A DNA stretch of 64,000 bases from Cyclobacteriaceae bacterium (GTDB taxonomy: Bacteria > Bacteroidota > Bacteroidia > Cytophagales > Cyclobacteriaceae). Where the stretch lies: contig JANQEU010000049.1 of NCBI GenBank assembly GCA_028278225.1, positions 1 to 64,000 of the forward strand. The letters run 5' to 3'. The notes under the pieces are model-generated. The model had not been told where the DNA came from, searched no databases, and saw only the letters and a program-made list of their open reading frames with translations. Positions 1 to 8,400 of this stretch are shown here, one piece after another. Positions within the stretch are counted from its first letter, which is position 1. Each line of letters begins with the position of its first letter. The position numbers were made by a program, and so were the translations under genes.

Positions 1-1
1 G

Positions 2-1528
2 GGAAACAATTCTTCGGGAAGATCGGAATCCTGGGACTACAATACAGTATACTATGTGGGTGTGAAGTTCTGGGTGTACTGGGACATGAACGGTTCCGCA
101 GCCACACAGGATATGATCGATAGCGTCCTGTTCGAAACACAGTCGCTATTCCGGAATAATGGCTTTAACGTGGAGCTTTATTACAAGCAGGATCCTGAAT
201 GGATATTCTCTTCATATGCTGACATATCAGGTGATGCTGAATTCAATGATATGGTGGCAGAGTACAGGCTTAACAGCGCTTTGAACATACATGTCGTCAG
301 AGAAGCACCCTGGGGAGGACGTGCAAGAGCGGGTAAGAATTGGCTGGCGGTACAGAGAAATGACTATAGTGACAGGGTCGGTTCTTACGCGACTTTAGCA
401 CATGAAATTGGACACAATTACAAACTGGAGCATACGCATCATGGTGAAAGCTGCAATGATGAGGATAATGAATTATGCTTTGGATGTGTCCAGGAATCGG
501 TAAGCCGGTCCAGAACCCAGGAGTCGTATTGCAATAACACCGGGTCACTAAAATGTGAGATAAATGGTGATCTGCTGTGTGATACGCAGGCGTCCTACGC
601 CGATCTTAAAACTGATGTTGCAGATTGCGAGTACAATCCAATTTTAGTCACCACAGATAAATGGGGGGATCCCTGGAACCCTGATGTGGACAATATTATG
701 AGCTACTCGGATCGTGATTGCCGGAAAGACTTTACCCTGGGCCAGATCGGGGTAGCGCTTACGACGCTTACCGAGGATAATGACCTTGATTTCTACACCA
801 CTTCATCCAATACCACAATATCAGGGTCTACAGTCCTTTGCCCGAATCAAAGTTATACCTTCAGCGTCCCAAATTATTCGGGAGCCAGGGGTTATCACTG
901 GGAGGTGGTCCCGGATCATTTTGAGATCACCTCGGGACAGGGGACCAGGACCGTCACGGTCACTACCAGCAATCATCCCTGGGATGCCTACAGCATTTAC
1001 TGCACCCCCCTCCTGGCCGGTCAGAAAACAGCCAAGAAAGATGTGGAGATCAACCCGCTCGATCTCACGGTATACGGCAGCAGCCAGATCCCCGCTGACG
1101 GCGTGGCCTATCCTTTTTCGACGGACAGCTACGGCACTACTTACAGCTGGACGGTACCCAGTGGCTGGACGATTACCAGCGGGCAGGGCACAGCCTATGT
1201 GAATATTAAGGCCGGCCCCGGGGCCAGCCCGGGATACATCAATGTTTCCTCGACCAATTGCGGAATGCCCATGGCAGGCAGCAAGTACGTATCCGTCGGC
1301 AGTGGCAGGGGCCCCCAGGCCAGGTATGATGAGATCCTTTCAGCCGGAAATTATGAAATTACACTGGAAAATGTCCATATCTATGATATCTCGGGTCAGC
1401 TGTTGGATCGCTGTATGATGGAGGTCAGTCCGGACGGACCCAATATAAACGGATATCCTGCAGGTCTTTATATTGTAAAGTACAATAAAAATAATGAAGT
1501 CAAAACACATAAGATCCTAAAGAAATAA
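2..1528 (+). CDS. Secreted zinc metalloprotease with T9SS sorting domain (5'-truncated by window)
   Basis: This is a secreted protease exported through the type IX system. The reading frame is open from base 2, so the GTG at 56 is probably internal and the real start lies outside the window. An HEIGHNYKLEH motif (HExxHxxxxxH, metzincin/gluzincin-like zinc site) lies about 115 residues after the GTG and is followed by a Cys-rich stretch. After it come two Ig/PKD-like beta domains with W-x-V-P and 'SGQGT' repeats (roughly residues 255-410 from the GTG). The C-terminus has a typical type A sorting domain ('VHIYDISGQLL', 'GYPAGLYIVKY', final KK). Its TAA overlaps the ATG of the next gene by one base. 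The fold is clear; the substrate is unknown. Confidence 0.85.
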   Translation, partial: GNNSSGRSESWDYNTVYYVGVKFWVYWDMNGSAATQDMIDSVLFETQSLFRNNGFNVELYYKQDPEWIFSSYADISGDAEFNDMVAEYRLNSALNIHVVREAPWGGRARAGKNWLAVQRNDYSDRVGSYATLAHEIGHNYKLEHTHHGESCNDEDNELCFGCVQESVSRSRTQESYCNNTGSLKCEINGDLLCDTQASYADLKTDVADCEYNPILVTTDKWGDPWNPDVDNIMSYSDRDCRKDFTLGQIGVALTTLTEDNDLDFYTTSSNTTISGSTVLCPNQSYTFSVPNYSGARGYHWEVVPDHFEITSGQGTRTVTVTTSNHPWDAYSIYCTPLLAGQKTAKKDVEINPLDLTVYGSSQIPADGVAYPFSTDSYGTTYSWTVPSGWTITSGQGTAYVNIKAGPGASPGYINVSSTNCGMPMAGSKYVSVGSGRGPQARYDEILSAGNYEITLENVHIYDISGQLLDRCMMEVSPDGPNINGYPAGLYIVKYNKNNEVKTHKILKK

Positions 1529-2082
1529 TGAAAACCATTCAGTTCGTGATTCTTGTTGTCGCCATTATGTTCATTATGCATTGCAAAGATGAGGAAGTGC
1601 CTGGTGAGCCGATTCCCATGCGTCATTTTTATGTGTTTGTAGATGAAAACGGGAATAATTTTTTCGATTCCAATCCGGAATATATTGCCGATAGTGTAAA
1701 AATGAATGCAGGAGGGCCAAATTCCCGCGTTTTCCTCTCAGAGGGATTTGCGAATGATTCGTTCTCTACAGAGGATTATGAGGGCTATGACATTTTTGAG
1801 TCTGAAGCATGGTATTTCAAACAATATGTCATGTTTGGCAATGGTGATATTGACACCATACATGCCACATGGAAGCCATCAGATATGAGTCCTCTCACTG
1901 AATTCTTTTACCCGGAATTTAAGGAGTTTAATATCTATTTTAACGGGGAATTGGCGGATCACTGGAATTTTGAAACCGGTGAGGGAATTTCACAAAGGGG
2001 TCTGTTAGAGTCATATGAAGAAAGGACCCCTTATATCACGGAAATCAGGAAAGACGCAGATCCGGATGAGTTCGATAAATAA
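1528..2082 (+). CDS. Lipoprotein of a tandem paralogous trio, copy 1
   Basis: A probable lipoprotein of 184 residues. A hydrophobic leader ends at Cys19 (FIMHC), followed by acidic residues, as expected for Bacteroidota surface lipoproteins. It belongs to no family I recognise. It shares blocks with the next two genes: 'FYVFVDENGNNFF', 'YIADSVK', 'GNGDIDTIHATWKPS', 'DHWNFETGEGISQR' and 'TPYITEI'. The start codon overlaps the upstream protease stop as TAATG, so translational coupling is likely. Position 3' of a secreted protease suggests a partner or immunity-like accessory role, but that is inference only. Confidence 0.8.
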   Translation: MKTIQFVILVVAIMFIMHCKDEEVPGEPIPMRHFYVFVDENGNNFFDSNPEYIADSVKMNAGGPNSRVFLSEGFANDSFSTEDYEGYDIFESEAWYFKQYVMFGNGDIDTIHATWKPSDMSPLTEFFYPEFKEFNIYFNGELADHWNFETGEGISQRGLLESYEERTPYITEIRKDADPDEFDK

Positions 2083-2639
2083 TGAAAATCCTTCAACTTG
2101 TATTTCTACTTGTCATCATAATGTTCTCCACTCATTGTGGAAATGAGGAAGCACCTGGTGAACCAATCCCATATGTTCATTTCTTTGTGTTTGTAGATGA
2201 AAACGGGAATGATTTTTTTGCAACCAATCCGCTTTACATTGCTGACAGTGTGAAATATCATTATAAAGACAATGCTTATCTCAGGGATTTTATATCATAC
2301 AAATTTAAGTATGAGGGGTATCACAATGAAGATTATGAAAACTATAATGTCTTTGAATCAGTAGTATGGTCTTATGAACAATATATAATATTCGGTAATG
2401 GTGATATTGACACATTACACGCGACATGGAGACCTTCCGGTTTGAACCCCATAATCAGCTTTTTTCTTCCGGAATTCAAAGAATTCAGCTACTACTACAA
2501 CGGAGAGTTGATCGACCACTGGAATTTTGAGACCGGTGAAGGTATTTCGCAGCGAGATTTGAAGGAATCGTTTAAAGTAAGAACCCCCTATATCACGGAA
2601 ATCAGAAAAGATCCCGATCCGGATGAGTTCAATAAATAA
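2082..2639 (+). CDS. Lipoprotein of a tandem paralogous trio, copy 2
   Basis: A probable lipoprotein of 185 residues with a hydrophobic leader and lipobox Cys19 (FSTHC). It keeps the family blocks of copy 1 and is closest to copy 3 (both have 'NDFFATNPLYIADSVKY'). It differs mainly in the segment at about residues 60-75 and in 'GLNPIISFFLPEF', which replaces 'DMSPLTEFFYPEF'. It overlaps both neighbours as TAATG, so all three copies form one translationally coupled unit. Function is not recognisable. Confidence 0.8.
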   Translation: MKILQLVFLLVIIMFSTHCGNEEAPGEPIPYVHFFVFVDENGNDFFATNPLYIADSVKYHYKDNAYLRDFISYKFKYEGYHNEDYENYNVFESVVWSYEQYIIFGNGDIDTLHATWRPSGLNPIISFFLPEFKEFSYYYNGELIDHWNFETGEGISQRDLKESFKVRTPYITEIRKDPDPDEFNK

Positions 2640-3196
2640 TGAAAATCCCTCAGATTGTATTTCTACTTGTCATCATAATGTTCTTCACTCATTGTGGAAA
2701 TGATGAACCATCTGATGAACCAATTCCAATGCGTCATTTTTACGTGTTTGTTGATGAAAATGGAAATGATTTTTTCGCAACTAATCCTCTATATATTGCT
2801 GATAGCGTGAAATACACCTATAAAGATCTGGTTACTCCTTTGAGTTTTATTTCTGCAAAATTCAGGCATGAAGGGTACCACAACGAAGATTATGAAAACT
2901 TTAATGTTTTTGAATCGAAAGCATGGTTTATCGAACAATTTATAATATTTGGTAATGGTGATATTGATACCATACATGCCACATGGAAGCCTTCTGACAT
3001 GAGTCCTCTGACTGAATTCTTTTACCCGGAATTTCAAGAATTCAGCTACTATTTCAACGGAGAATTAGTCGATCATTGGAATTTTGAGACCGGTGAAGGT
3101 ATTTCGCAGCGGGATCTAAGAGAATTATTCTTAGGAGGGACCCCTTATATCACTGAAATACCGAAAACCGCTGATCCGGATGAGTTCAATAAATAA
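2639..3196 (+). CDS. Lipoprotein of a tandem paralogous trio, copy 3
   Basis: A probable lipoprotein of 185 residues, with leader and Cys19 (FFTHC) almost identical to copy 2. The central part ('DMSPLTEFFYPEF') matches copy 1, so the three copies look like a mosaic family that has recombined internally. It ends at TAA 3194-3196, followed immediately by ATGATG, which leads only into a short blocked frame. Function is unknown. Confidence 0.8.
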   Translation: MKIPQIVFLLVIIMFFTHCGNDEPSDEPIPMRHFYVFVDENGNDFFATNPLYIADSVKYTYKDLVTPLSFISAKFRHEGYHNEDYENFNVFESKAWFIEQFIIFGNGDIDTIHATWKPSDMSPLTEFFYPEFQEFSYYFNGELVDHWNFETGEGISQRDLRELFLGGTPYITEIPKTADPDEFNK

Positions 3197-3199
3197 TGA

Positions 3200-3319
3200 T
3201 GTGTTGCCGGCTCAACTTTTTGCTTTGGATCAGGCTATTTGGCCGATGTATTTATTAATGGTATCGCTGTCAGGTCGGAAGACCCGACAGCACTCCTGGA
3301 ACACGCTGTGTCGTACTAA
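3200..3319 (+). pseudogene. Orphan C-terminal gene remnant after the lipoprotein trio
   Basis: One frame (3200-3319, ending TAA) reads as well-formed protein for 39 codons: 'GSTFCFGSGYLADVFING' and then 'AVRSEDPTALLEHAVSY'. It has no start codon and is preceded directly by TGA. This looks like the surviving 3' end of a gene whose front part was replaced when the lipoprotein array expanded. I do not recognise the family, and it could be chance coding potential. Confidence 0.35.
3266..3291. terminator. Imperfect hairpin after the lipoprotein operon
   Basis: GCTGTC-a-GGTC pairs with GACC-c-GACAGC around a GGAA loop. There is no U-run, so termination is uncertain; the element also lies inside the gene remnant. 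Confidence 0.3.
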
Positions 3320-3377
3320 TTCTACTCCTCCCGGGATATCATTAGAACAGATTCTGTTAATTTTCAACCTTTATTCT

Positions 3378-3575
3378 ATGAGACCCGGTAACCGTGTAAT
3401 TCCTCTTTTTATCATTTTAGGAGCCTTTCTCCTTAGCCAATCCAATGTCCTGTTCAGTTTTTCGTTCACTCCTTTATTATTGGGCCTGCCAACCTGGACA
3501 TACTGGTTCATCGGAACTCATGTCCTGTTGATTGTGGGTTTATATCTTCTGATGTTTCGCTTCAGGCACAAGTAA
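3378..3575 (+). CDS. Small two-helix membrane protein (DUF3311-like) paired with symporter
   Basis: A 65-residue protein starting at ATG 3378 ('MRPGNRVIPLFI'). It has two hydrophobic segments (about residues 6-25 and 35-60) separated by 'LPTWTYWF', and a basic C-terminus. This size and layout, and its position directly before an SSS-family transporter, match the DUF3311 proteins that precede sodium/solute symporters in many bacteria. The open frame extends upstream to 3180, but that part is unlike a protein and overlaps the lipoprotein gene. Its TAA abuts the GTG of the next gene with no gap, so the two are surely co-translated. Probably an accessory subunit. Confidence 0.7.
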   Translation: MRPGNRVIPLFIILGAFLLSQSNVLFSFSFTPLLLGLPTWTYWFIGTHVLLIVGLYLLMFRFRHK

Positions 3576-4994
3576 GTGATTTATCTTATCCTGTTCATTT
3601 ATCTGATCATTACATTCTGGGGAAGTCTCGTCTTTGGGAGGGGCAAGAGTGATACCGCTGAAAACTACTTTCTGGCTGGCAGGAGTCTGAAAACACTCAC
3701 GCTTTTTTTTACCATTCTGGCGACCAATTTCAGTGCATTCTATTTTTTGGGATTTGCGGGGGAAGGTTACCGGATCGGTTACGCGTATTACACGATGATT
3801 GCGATGGGAACCAGTTTCGCCGGCATCTCCATGTATGCACTCGGCACCAGGATCTGGCGTGCAGGCCGGGAGCAGGGGTTCGTTACCCCCTCCGAGCTGA
3901 TATTGGCAAGATCAGGAAGTAAGCCTTTGGCTGCACTCTTTGCATTGGTGATGGTCATTTATACATTGCCGTATCTCGCCTTGCAAATCGTGGGTGGCGG
4001 ATACATTTTGGAGAAGCTCACGAATGGGGACATCTCCTATGGAATGGCGGTAATCGTACTGACCATTTTTACCATTGTCTATGTCCTGATTGGCGGTATG
4101 CAAAGCGTAGCACGGACAGATGTCAAACAAGGAACACTCGCTTTCTTGCTCATGACCCTAGCGGTGATCATCATCACGTCGAAGTTGGGAGGGATCACTC
4201 ACGCCAATAAAGAGCTGTTTACGATCAGGCCGGAGTTATTTTCCCCGCAGGGAGAAGGAGGATTTTATACACCGCAAAAGTGGTTTAGCTACACGGTTTT
4301 CTGGGTATTTTGTATCCCAATGTTTCCGCAGCTGTTCATGCGGTTTTATGTGGCCAGAACGAGTGCGCATTTGAAAAAGTCGATTATTCTCTATGCGATT
4401 GCGCCATTATTCGTATCTATTCTTCCGGTGATCATCGGGGTGCTTGGACATTTGACATTCCCGGATTTGAAGGGTAATGAGGCAGATCAGATCTTGCCGA
4501 TGATGCTGGTGGAACATACCGGTGAATGGATAGGTGCGCTGGTGATGGTGGGCGCGATTGCCGCCTTCATGTCAACACTGGATTCGCAGTTGCTGGCATT
4601 GAGTACTATTCTAACAAGAGATTTTTACCTTCCTGTTACGGGTCGAAGCAAAGGGTTTAAAGGAGAGGTATTCATAGGTCGCGTTTCAGTTGTATTGCTT
4701 TCCTTGATCGGACTGATTATTGCGTTCAATCCCTTTGATACCATTTTCGACATGGGGAAGATCGCCTTTGCCGGATTATCCATTTTGTTTCCATCTGCCA
4801 TGATGTATGTGTTAGGCAAGCCGCTACCCCCTCTCTTCGCGATCATATCCATTGTTACAGGTGAGGCATTGCTTCTATTATTTTACTATGGCATCCTTCC
4901 GCAGGCCTGGCTTATGGGATTTGAGTCATTCATTCCGATTCTGGTGATTTGTTTCCTGATTGTGGCTGTTGGGGGATGGAGGAAGAGGAAATAA
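3576..4994 (+). CDS. Sodium:solute symporter (SSS family)
   Basis: A 472-residue transporter with about 12-13 hydrophobic segments. Family landmarks are 'AENYFLAGRSL' near residue 28, 'FVTPSELILARSGSK' near residue 101, and 'GGMQSVARTDVKQG' with 'AAFMSTLDSQLLALSTI', the regions that in SSS proteins form the sodium site and the re-entrant helix pair. It starts with GTG directly after the small membrane gene. The substrate cannot be told from sequence; pantothenate-, proline- and organic-acid-type members all look like this. Confidence 0.88.
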   Translation: MIYLILFIYLIITFWGSLVFGRGKSDTAENYFLAGRSLKTLTLFFTILATNFSAFYFLGFAGEGYRIGYAYYTMIAMGTSFAGISMYALGTRIWRAGREQGFVTPSELILARSGSKPLAALFALVMVIYTLPYLALQIVGGGYILEKLTNGDISYGMAVIVLTIFTIVYVLIGGMQSVARTDVKQGTLAFLLMTLAVIIITSKLGGITHANKELFTIRPELFSPQGEGGFYTPQKWFSYTVFWVFCIPMFPQLFMRFYVARTSAHLKKSIILYAIAPLFVSILPVIIGVLGHLTFPDLKGNEADQILPMMLVEHTGEWIGALVMVGAIAAFMSTLDSQLLALSTILTRDFYLPVTGRSKGFKGEVFIGRVSVVLLSLIGLIIAFNPFDTIFDMGKIAFAGLSILFPSAMMYVLGKPLPPLFAIISIVTGEALLLLFYYGILPQAWLMGFESFIPILVICFLIVAVGGWRKRK

Positions 4995-5015
4995 GGTGAA
5001 CTGAAAATCTTTGCT

Positions 5016-5057
5016 GCGGGGAACACTCATTTCCGGGATTCCATTGCGATTCCCCGC
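5016..5057. terminator. Hairpin downstream of the symporter
   Basis: A perfect 8-bp inverted repeat GCGGGGAA / TTCCCCGC with a 26-nt loop lies just after the symporter stop. There is no clear U-run, so it may be a processing or weak termination signal. Confidence 0.4.
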
Positions 5058-5141
5058 TGAAAAGTAACAACTCTGCAAGATAATTTGCGCGATTCAGTGG
5101 AATGACCAGGAATTTAGTGTCAAAATCAAACTCCGAAAAAA

Positions 5142-5960
5142 ATGAAATCGACAAGCACAATGCTTTGGACCGCTTTAGTCCTTTTTACCACTTCCTGTCA
5201 TTCACAGGAACCCTCTGCAGATCAGCTCTTACAAAAACTGCCTGACATCACTTTGGATGACAATGTGCAGCAGCAATACCGCATCACAACAGATTACTTT
5301 AATGGTGACATATTCGGCAATTTCCTAAATAAGACCCGGCTGGTTGGTGAATACACCAGGGGACTGGAAGATGGGAAAGTACGATGGAACAACGTCTATG
5401 TTCAAAATTCCAATTCCAGGGAAGGGGAGTATCCCACCGGGGAAACCCTTGAATACATGGAGGATTTCCAGTATCGTCCTGATGAAAATATGCTGCTTGA
5501 ATCATCATTTGCCGGGTTCCCGCCTAACAGTATCCAGGCCAAAAACCTGGTATGGGATGTGATGGGGCTGGAGACATTTGCCTGGGCGCATTTTGACTCT
5601 CTTCAATTGAATGAATCTTTCAGAGCCAACGAAATTAATGGTGAACTTGATCTGGCTGGAGAAGGATCTTTTGAAAATAAAGACGTACGGCTCAAATGGA
5701 TAGGCATTTCAAAAATGAATGACGAACGCTGTGCGCTTATTAACTATCGAACTTTTGATAACCCACTGAAAATGAAAAATGAACAAATGGAAATAAAGGG
5801 CAGAAGCCACTATTGGGGTACAATCTGGGTATCTTTAAAAGATAAGGAAATAGAACATGCAGTGTTGTACGAAGATGTGGTGATGGATATAAAGTTCGGT
5901 GGCCAGCCCACTGGTCAATTACTCAATGCAACGCGTGAAATAATTTTCGAAAGAATCTAA
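5142..5960 (+). CDS. Predicted lipoprotein, unknown function
   Basis: A 272-residue protein with a signal sequence and lipobox ending at Cys19 (LFTTSC). No recognised domain. The body is rich in beta-type segments and Trp ('RWNNVYVQN', 'HYWGTIWVSL'), which suggests an all-beta periplasmic or surface-bound fold. It ends six bases before the LytS-type kinase gene and is likely co-transcribed with it, so it could be an accessory or target of that signalling pair (inference). Start chosen at the ATG that begins the signal sequence. Confidence 0.75.
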   Translation: MKSTSTMLWTALVLFTTSCHSQEPSADQLLQKLPDITLDDNVQQQYRITTDYFNGDIFGNFLNKTRLVGEYTRGLEDGKVRWNNVYVQNSNSREGEYPTGETLEYMEDFQYRPDENMLLESSFAGFPPNSIQAKNLVWDVMGLETFAWAHFDSLQLNESFRANEINGELDLAGEGSFENKDVRLKWIGISKMNDERCALINYRTFDNPLKMKNEQMEIKGRSHYWGTIWVSLKDKEIEHAVLYEDVVMDIKFGGQPTGQLLNATREIIFERI

Positions 5961-5966
5961 CCTGCC

Positions 5967-7025
5967 ATGGAAAGTTCAAAAAATCTCAGATTTAATCCGG
6001 TAGTTTATCATTTGGGAATTCTTGTTGCCAGTTTTCTGATAGTTGTAATATCAGGTACTGTATTTTATGGAAATCCTTTTGGTAGCCAGTTCATCTTCAA
6101 TGCACTTGTGATTTTGGTTCAGGTGGAGCTGTTTGTCTGGTTAGGGATGCGTTTTTTCAGGAATATTTCCCCTGCAGTTACCGGAAATAAACGGAAGATA
6201 GTCCTCAGATTGGTATGGTTCTATCTGACTGCTTTCACGATCGCCACAGCAATTCTGGTGCTTATCATTTCAGTAAGATTCCTCCTGGCGGGTCTCCCGC
6301 TGTCAGATGTGTTTAGTCACTTGCTTTTTAAGGAAGCAAAAGGATTCATAATCGGCACTGCCCTGGGGTTTATGATCGGTGCGGTAATTTTCTTTTATTT
6401 CCAGTGGGACGATGCCTTGAAAAGGGTTCAGAAGCTCAAGGAAGAAAAACTGATCTTTCAATACGAAACACTTAAAAGCCAGGTGAACCCGCATTTCCTG
6501 TTCAATAGCTTAAATACCCTTTCGTCCCTGGTCCGAAAGGACCCTGACCTTACGGAAAGGTTCATTAGCAAGCTATCCTCCATTTATCAGTATATTCTGG
6601 AAAATAAGGATACCGGACTGATCAAACTTTCCAGTGAAATAGCATTTGTGGAGGATTTCTTCTTTCTACAAAAGATCAGGGACGACGGAAAAATTGAATT
6701 GAATATTGATGTAGAAAAGAGCGAGGACTTTGAGATATTGCCGATCTCGCTTCAGTTGTTGGTAGAAAATGCGCTTAAACATAATGTCGCCACAATGGAA
6801 AATCCCCTGACGATCGACATTTCGATGGAAAGTGAGCATATAGTGGTCCGCAATCGGCAGGAACCAAAGTCCCAGCTGTTACCTTCTTCCAAAGTCGGTC
6901 TTGACAATTTGGGGAAAAGGGTGAGTCTCACGCTGGGTAGAGAGCTGGTCGTCGAGGATAGTGTGAAAGAATTTATTGTGAAATTACCGGTTCAGCACAA
7001 ATCAGATGACAGTCCTGATCATTGA
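5967..7025 (+). CDS. LytS/YehU-type sensor histidine kinase
   Basis: A 352-residue membrane kinase. Four hydrophobic segments cover about residues 12-145. They are followed by a short coiled stretch and the His_kinase domain, with the phosphoacceptor in 'SQVNPHFLFNSLNTLSSL' (about residues 171-188). The ATP-binding N-box is 'LLVENALKHNV', and 'VGLDNLGKRVSL' is near the end. There is no large periplasmic loop, so it probably senses a membrane-level signal. It overlaps the regulator gene by 20 bases, the usual arrangement for this family in Bacteroidota. The ligand is unknown. Confidence 0.9.
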   Translation: MESSKNLRFNPVVYHLGILVASFLIVVISGTVFYGNPFGSQFIFNALVILVQVELFVWLGMRFFRNISPAVTGNKRKIVLRLVWFYLTAFTIATAILVLIISVRFLLAGLPLSDVFSHLLFKEAKGFIIGTALGFMIGAVIFFYFQWDDALKRVQKLKEEKLIFQYETLKSQVNPHFLFNSLNTLSSLVRKDPDLTERFISKLSSIYQYILENKDTGLIKLSSEIAFVEDFFFLQKIRDDGKIELNIDVEKSEDFEILPISLQLLVENALKHNVATMENPLTIDISMESEHIVVRNRQEPKSQLLPSSKVGLDNLGKRVSLTLGRELVVEDSVKEFIVKLPVQHKSDDSPDH

Positions 7026-7758
7026 AGATGAGCAACACGCCGCAGAGAAACTGCAAAATCTCCTGCACGCTTTGGATCCTGATATCAAAATTGCGGGTAC
7101 GTTGTCCACCATTGTGGAGAGTATAAACTGGCTAAATAATAACAGGGACCCTGACCTCATTTTAATGGACATACAGCTTGACGATGGTATTTGCTTTGAA
7201 ATATTCGAAGCGGTAAATGTCACTGTTCCCATCATTTTTACGACAGCTTACGATTCTTATGCGGTAAGGGCTTTTAAAGTAAATAGCGTCGATTACCTGC
7301 TTAAACCAATAAATGAGGAGTCACTGGGGCAGGCAATTGAGAAATACAGGACTTTGTTTGAGAACCGGCCGGCTCGTGAAGAAAAGTTTGAGAGGCTTTA
7401 TTCGGAATTCATGAAAAGCTTCAAGAACCGTTTCTTCGTCAAGATCGGCGAGAAATATCACTCCATATCCGTCAAGGAAATCGAAGTGTTCTTCATAAGA
7501 GACCGGGCGACGTTTTTCAGGACACCCGACCAGAGAACTTACGACGTGGATTATTCCCTGGACCAGGTGCAGCAAAAGGTAGACCCTGACAGGTTTTTCA
7601 GGATTAACCGGAACTACCTGATCAATATTGACGCTATAAAAGAAATTCTGAGATACTCGGCCCACCGGCTTAAAGTAAGTCTGAAACACTTTGAAAGTGA
7701 AAACCTTATTGTAAGCCGCGAAAAAGTCCGGGACTTCAAAAAATGGCTGGACCGGTGA
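7006..7758 (+). CDS. LytTR-family response regulator
   Basis: A 250-residue regulator. The receiver domain (1-120) has the acidic pair 'IIEDEQ', phosphoacceptor Asp55 ('LILMDIQLDDG'), 'TTAYDSY' and 'LLKPI'. A LytTR DNA-binding domain (about 140-250) follows with 'FFIRDRATFFRT', 'FFRINRNYLIN' and 'LIVSREKVRDFKKWL'. It is translationally coupled to the kinase ahead of it. Target genes are unknown; the lipoprotein just upstream is the obvious first candidate. Confidence 0.92.
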   Translation: MTVLIIEDEQHAAEKLQNLLHALDPDIKIAGTLSTIVESINWLNNNRDPDLILMDIQLDDGICFEIFEAVNVTVPIIFTTAYDSYAVRAFKVNSVDYLLKPINEESLGQAIEKYRTLFENRPAREEKFERLYSEFMKSFKNRFFVKIGEKYHSISVKEIEVFFIRDRATFFRTPDQRTYDVDYSLDQVQQKVDPDRFFRINRNYLINIDAIKEILRYSAHRLKVSLKHFESENLIVSREKVRDFKKWLDR

Positions 7759-7794
7759 TCCTTGCACTCTAGCCTTTATCAAATCGAAAGGAGT

Positions 7795-7830
7795 GAAGCA
7801 CTTCATACCGATTCGTGTATGAAATGCTTC
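7795..7830. terminator. Bidirectional terminator between convergent genes
   Basis: GAAGCA-c-TTCATAC pairs with GTATGAA-a-TGCTTC around an 8-nt loop. It lies between the LytTR gene (+) and the DUF1573 gene (-), so it can serve both. Confidence 0.6.
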
Positions 7831-7837
7831 AACCGAT

Positions 7838-8206
7838 TTATTCTACAATCGTCCCTCTGAACCGGAGTATAGTCGGCGTTTCTTCGCTGCTCGTTTTTAC
7901 CGTTACGGTCTTGTTAAAAGGACCTGTTTTGTCACTTTTAAACTTGGCAGTGATCTCAGCAGTTTCCCCGGGTTCAATTTGATCCTTTGGGTATTTAACT
8001 TCCGTGCATCCACAGCTTCCTTTAGCGTCAAGGATTTGAATGGCTTCCGGTCCTTCATTTGTAAAAGTGAAGTTCAATTCCACCAGCTCTCCCTTCCTTA
8101 TTTCACCAAGGACCAGTTCGGTTTTTTTCCAGTTGATTGCGGGTGTTGAAATTGCGATCGCTGCGACGGCAATTCCCAACAATGTGATTGATAATGCTCT
8201 TTTCAT
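7838..8206 (-). CDS. DUF1573-domain exported protein
   Basis: A 122-residue protein with an N-terminal signal sequence followed by one DUF1573/ASPM-like Ig fold. Seen here: 'LVLGEIRKGELVELNFTFTN', the signature 'SCGCTEV' near residue 65, and 'IEPGETAEITAKFKS'. The family is abundant in Bacteroidota and is exported; its role is not established. It is divergent from the padR-permease pair, and the shared 150-bp upstream region contains GTTAA repeats that also occur at the two kinase promoters. Confidence 0.88.
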   Translation of the reverse strand: MKRALSITLLGIAVAAIAISTPAINWKKTELVLGEIRKGELVELNFTFTNEGPEAIQILDAKGSCGCTEVKYPKDQIEPGETAEITAKFKSDKTGPFNKTVTVKTSSEETPTILRFRGTIVE

Positions 8207-8256
8207 TACTTAAAAATTATTTTGAACAAATCAATCGATCCCGTTCCCAAACTACT

Positions 8257-8294
8257 GTTAATGAATCCCAAACAATTGTTAACGAGGTGTTAAA
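8257..8294. promoter_or_regulatory. GTTAA direct repeats (putative response-regulator boxes), site 1
   Basis: GTTAAT (8257), GTTAAC (8278) and GTTAAA (8289) lie on one strand at 21 and 11 bp spacing, i.e. on one helix face, in the divergent DUF1573/padR promoter region. The GTTAAC-N5-GTTAAA pair recurs at 11367-11383, and a close N4 version occurs inside the array at 14244-14280. Confidence 0.5.
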
Positions 8295-8327
8295 GTGATG
8301 AAAACCCGCGATTTTATGGATTTTTCA

Positions 8328-8398
8328 ATTTGTTTAGATAAAATCGAAACAAATACCAATGTCTTTCGTTCACAATTCATACAAAATCGAAACAAATA
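8328..8398. promoter_or_regulatory. Putative PadR operator (inverted and direct repeats)
   Basis: ATTTGTTT (8328-8335) and AAACAAAT (8347-8354) form an inverted repeat. The string AAAATCGAAACAAATA occurs at 8340-8355 and again at 8383-8398, just before the padR ATG at 8401. PadR repressors usually regulate their own operon through such symmetric AT-rich sites. Confidence 0.5.
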
Positions 8399-8400
8399 AC

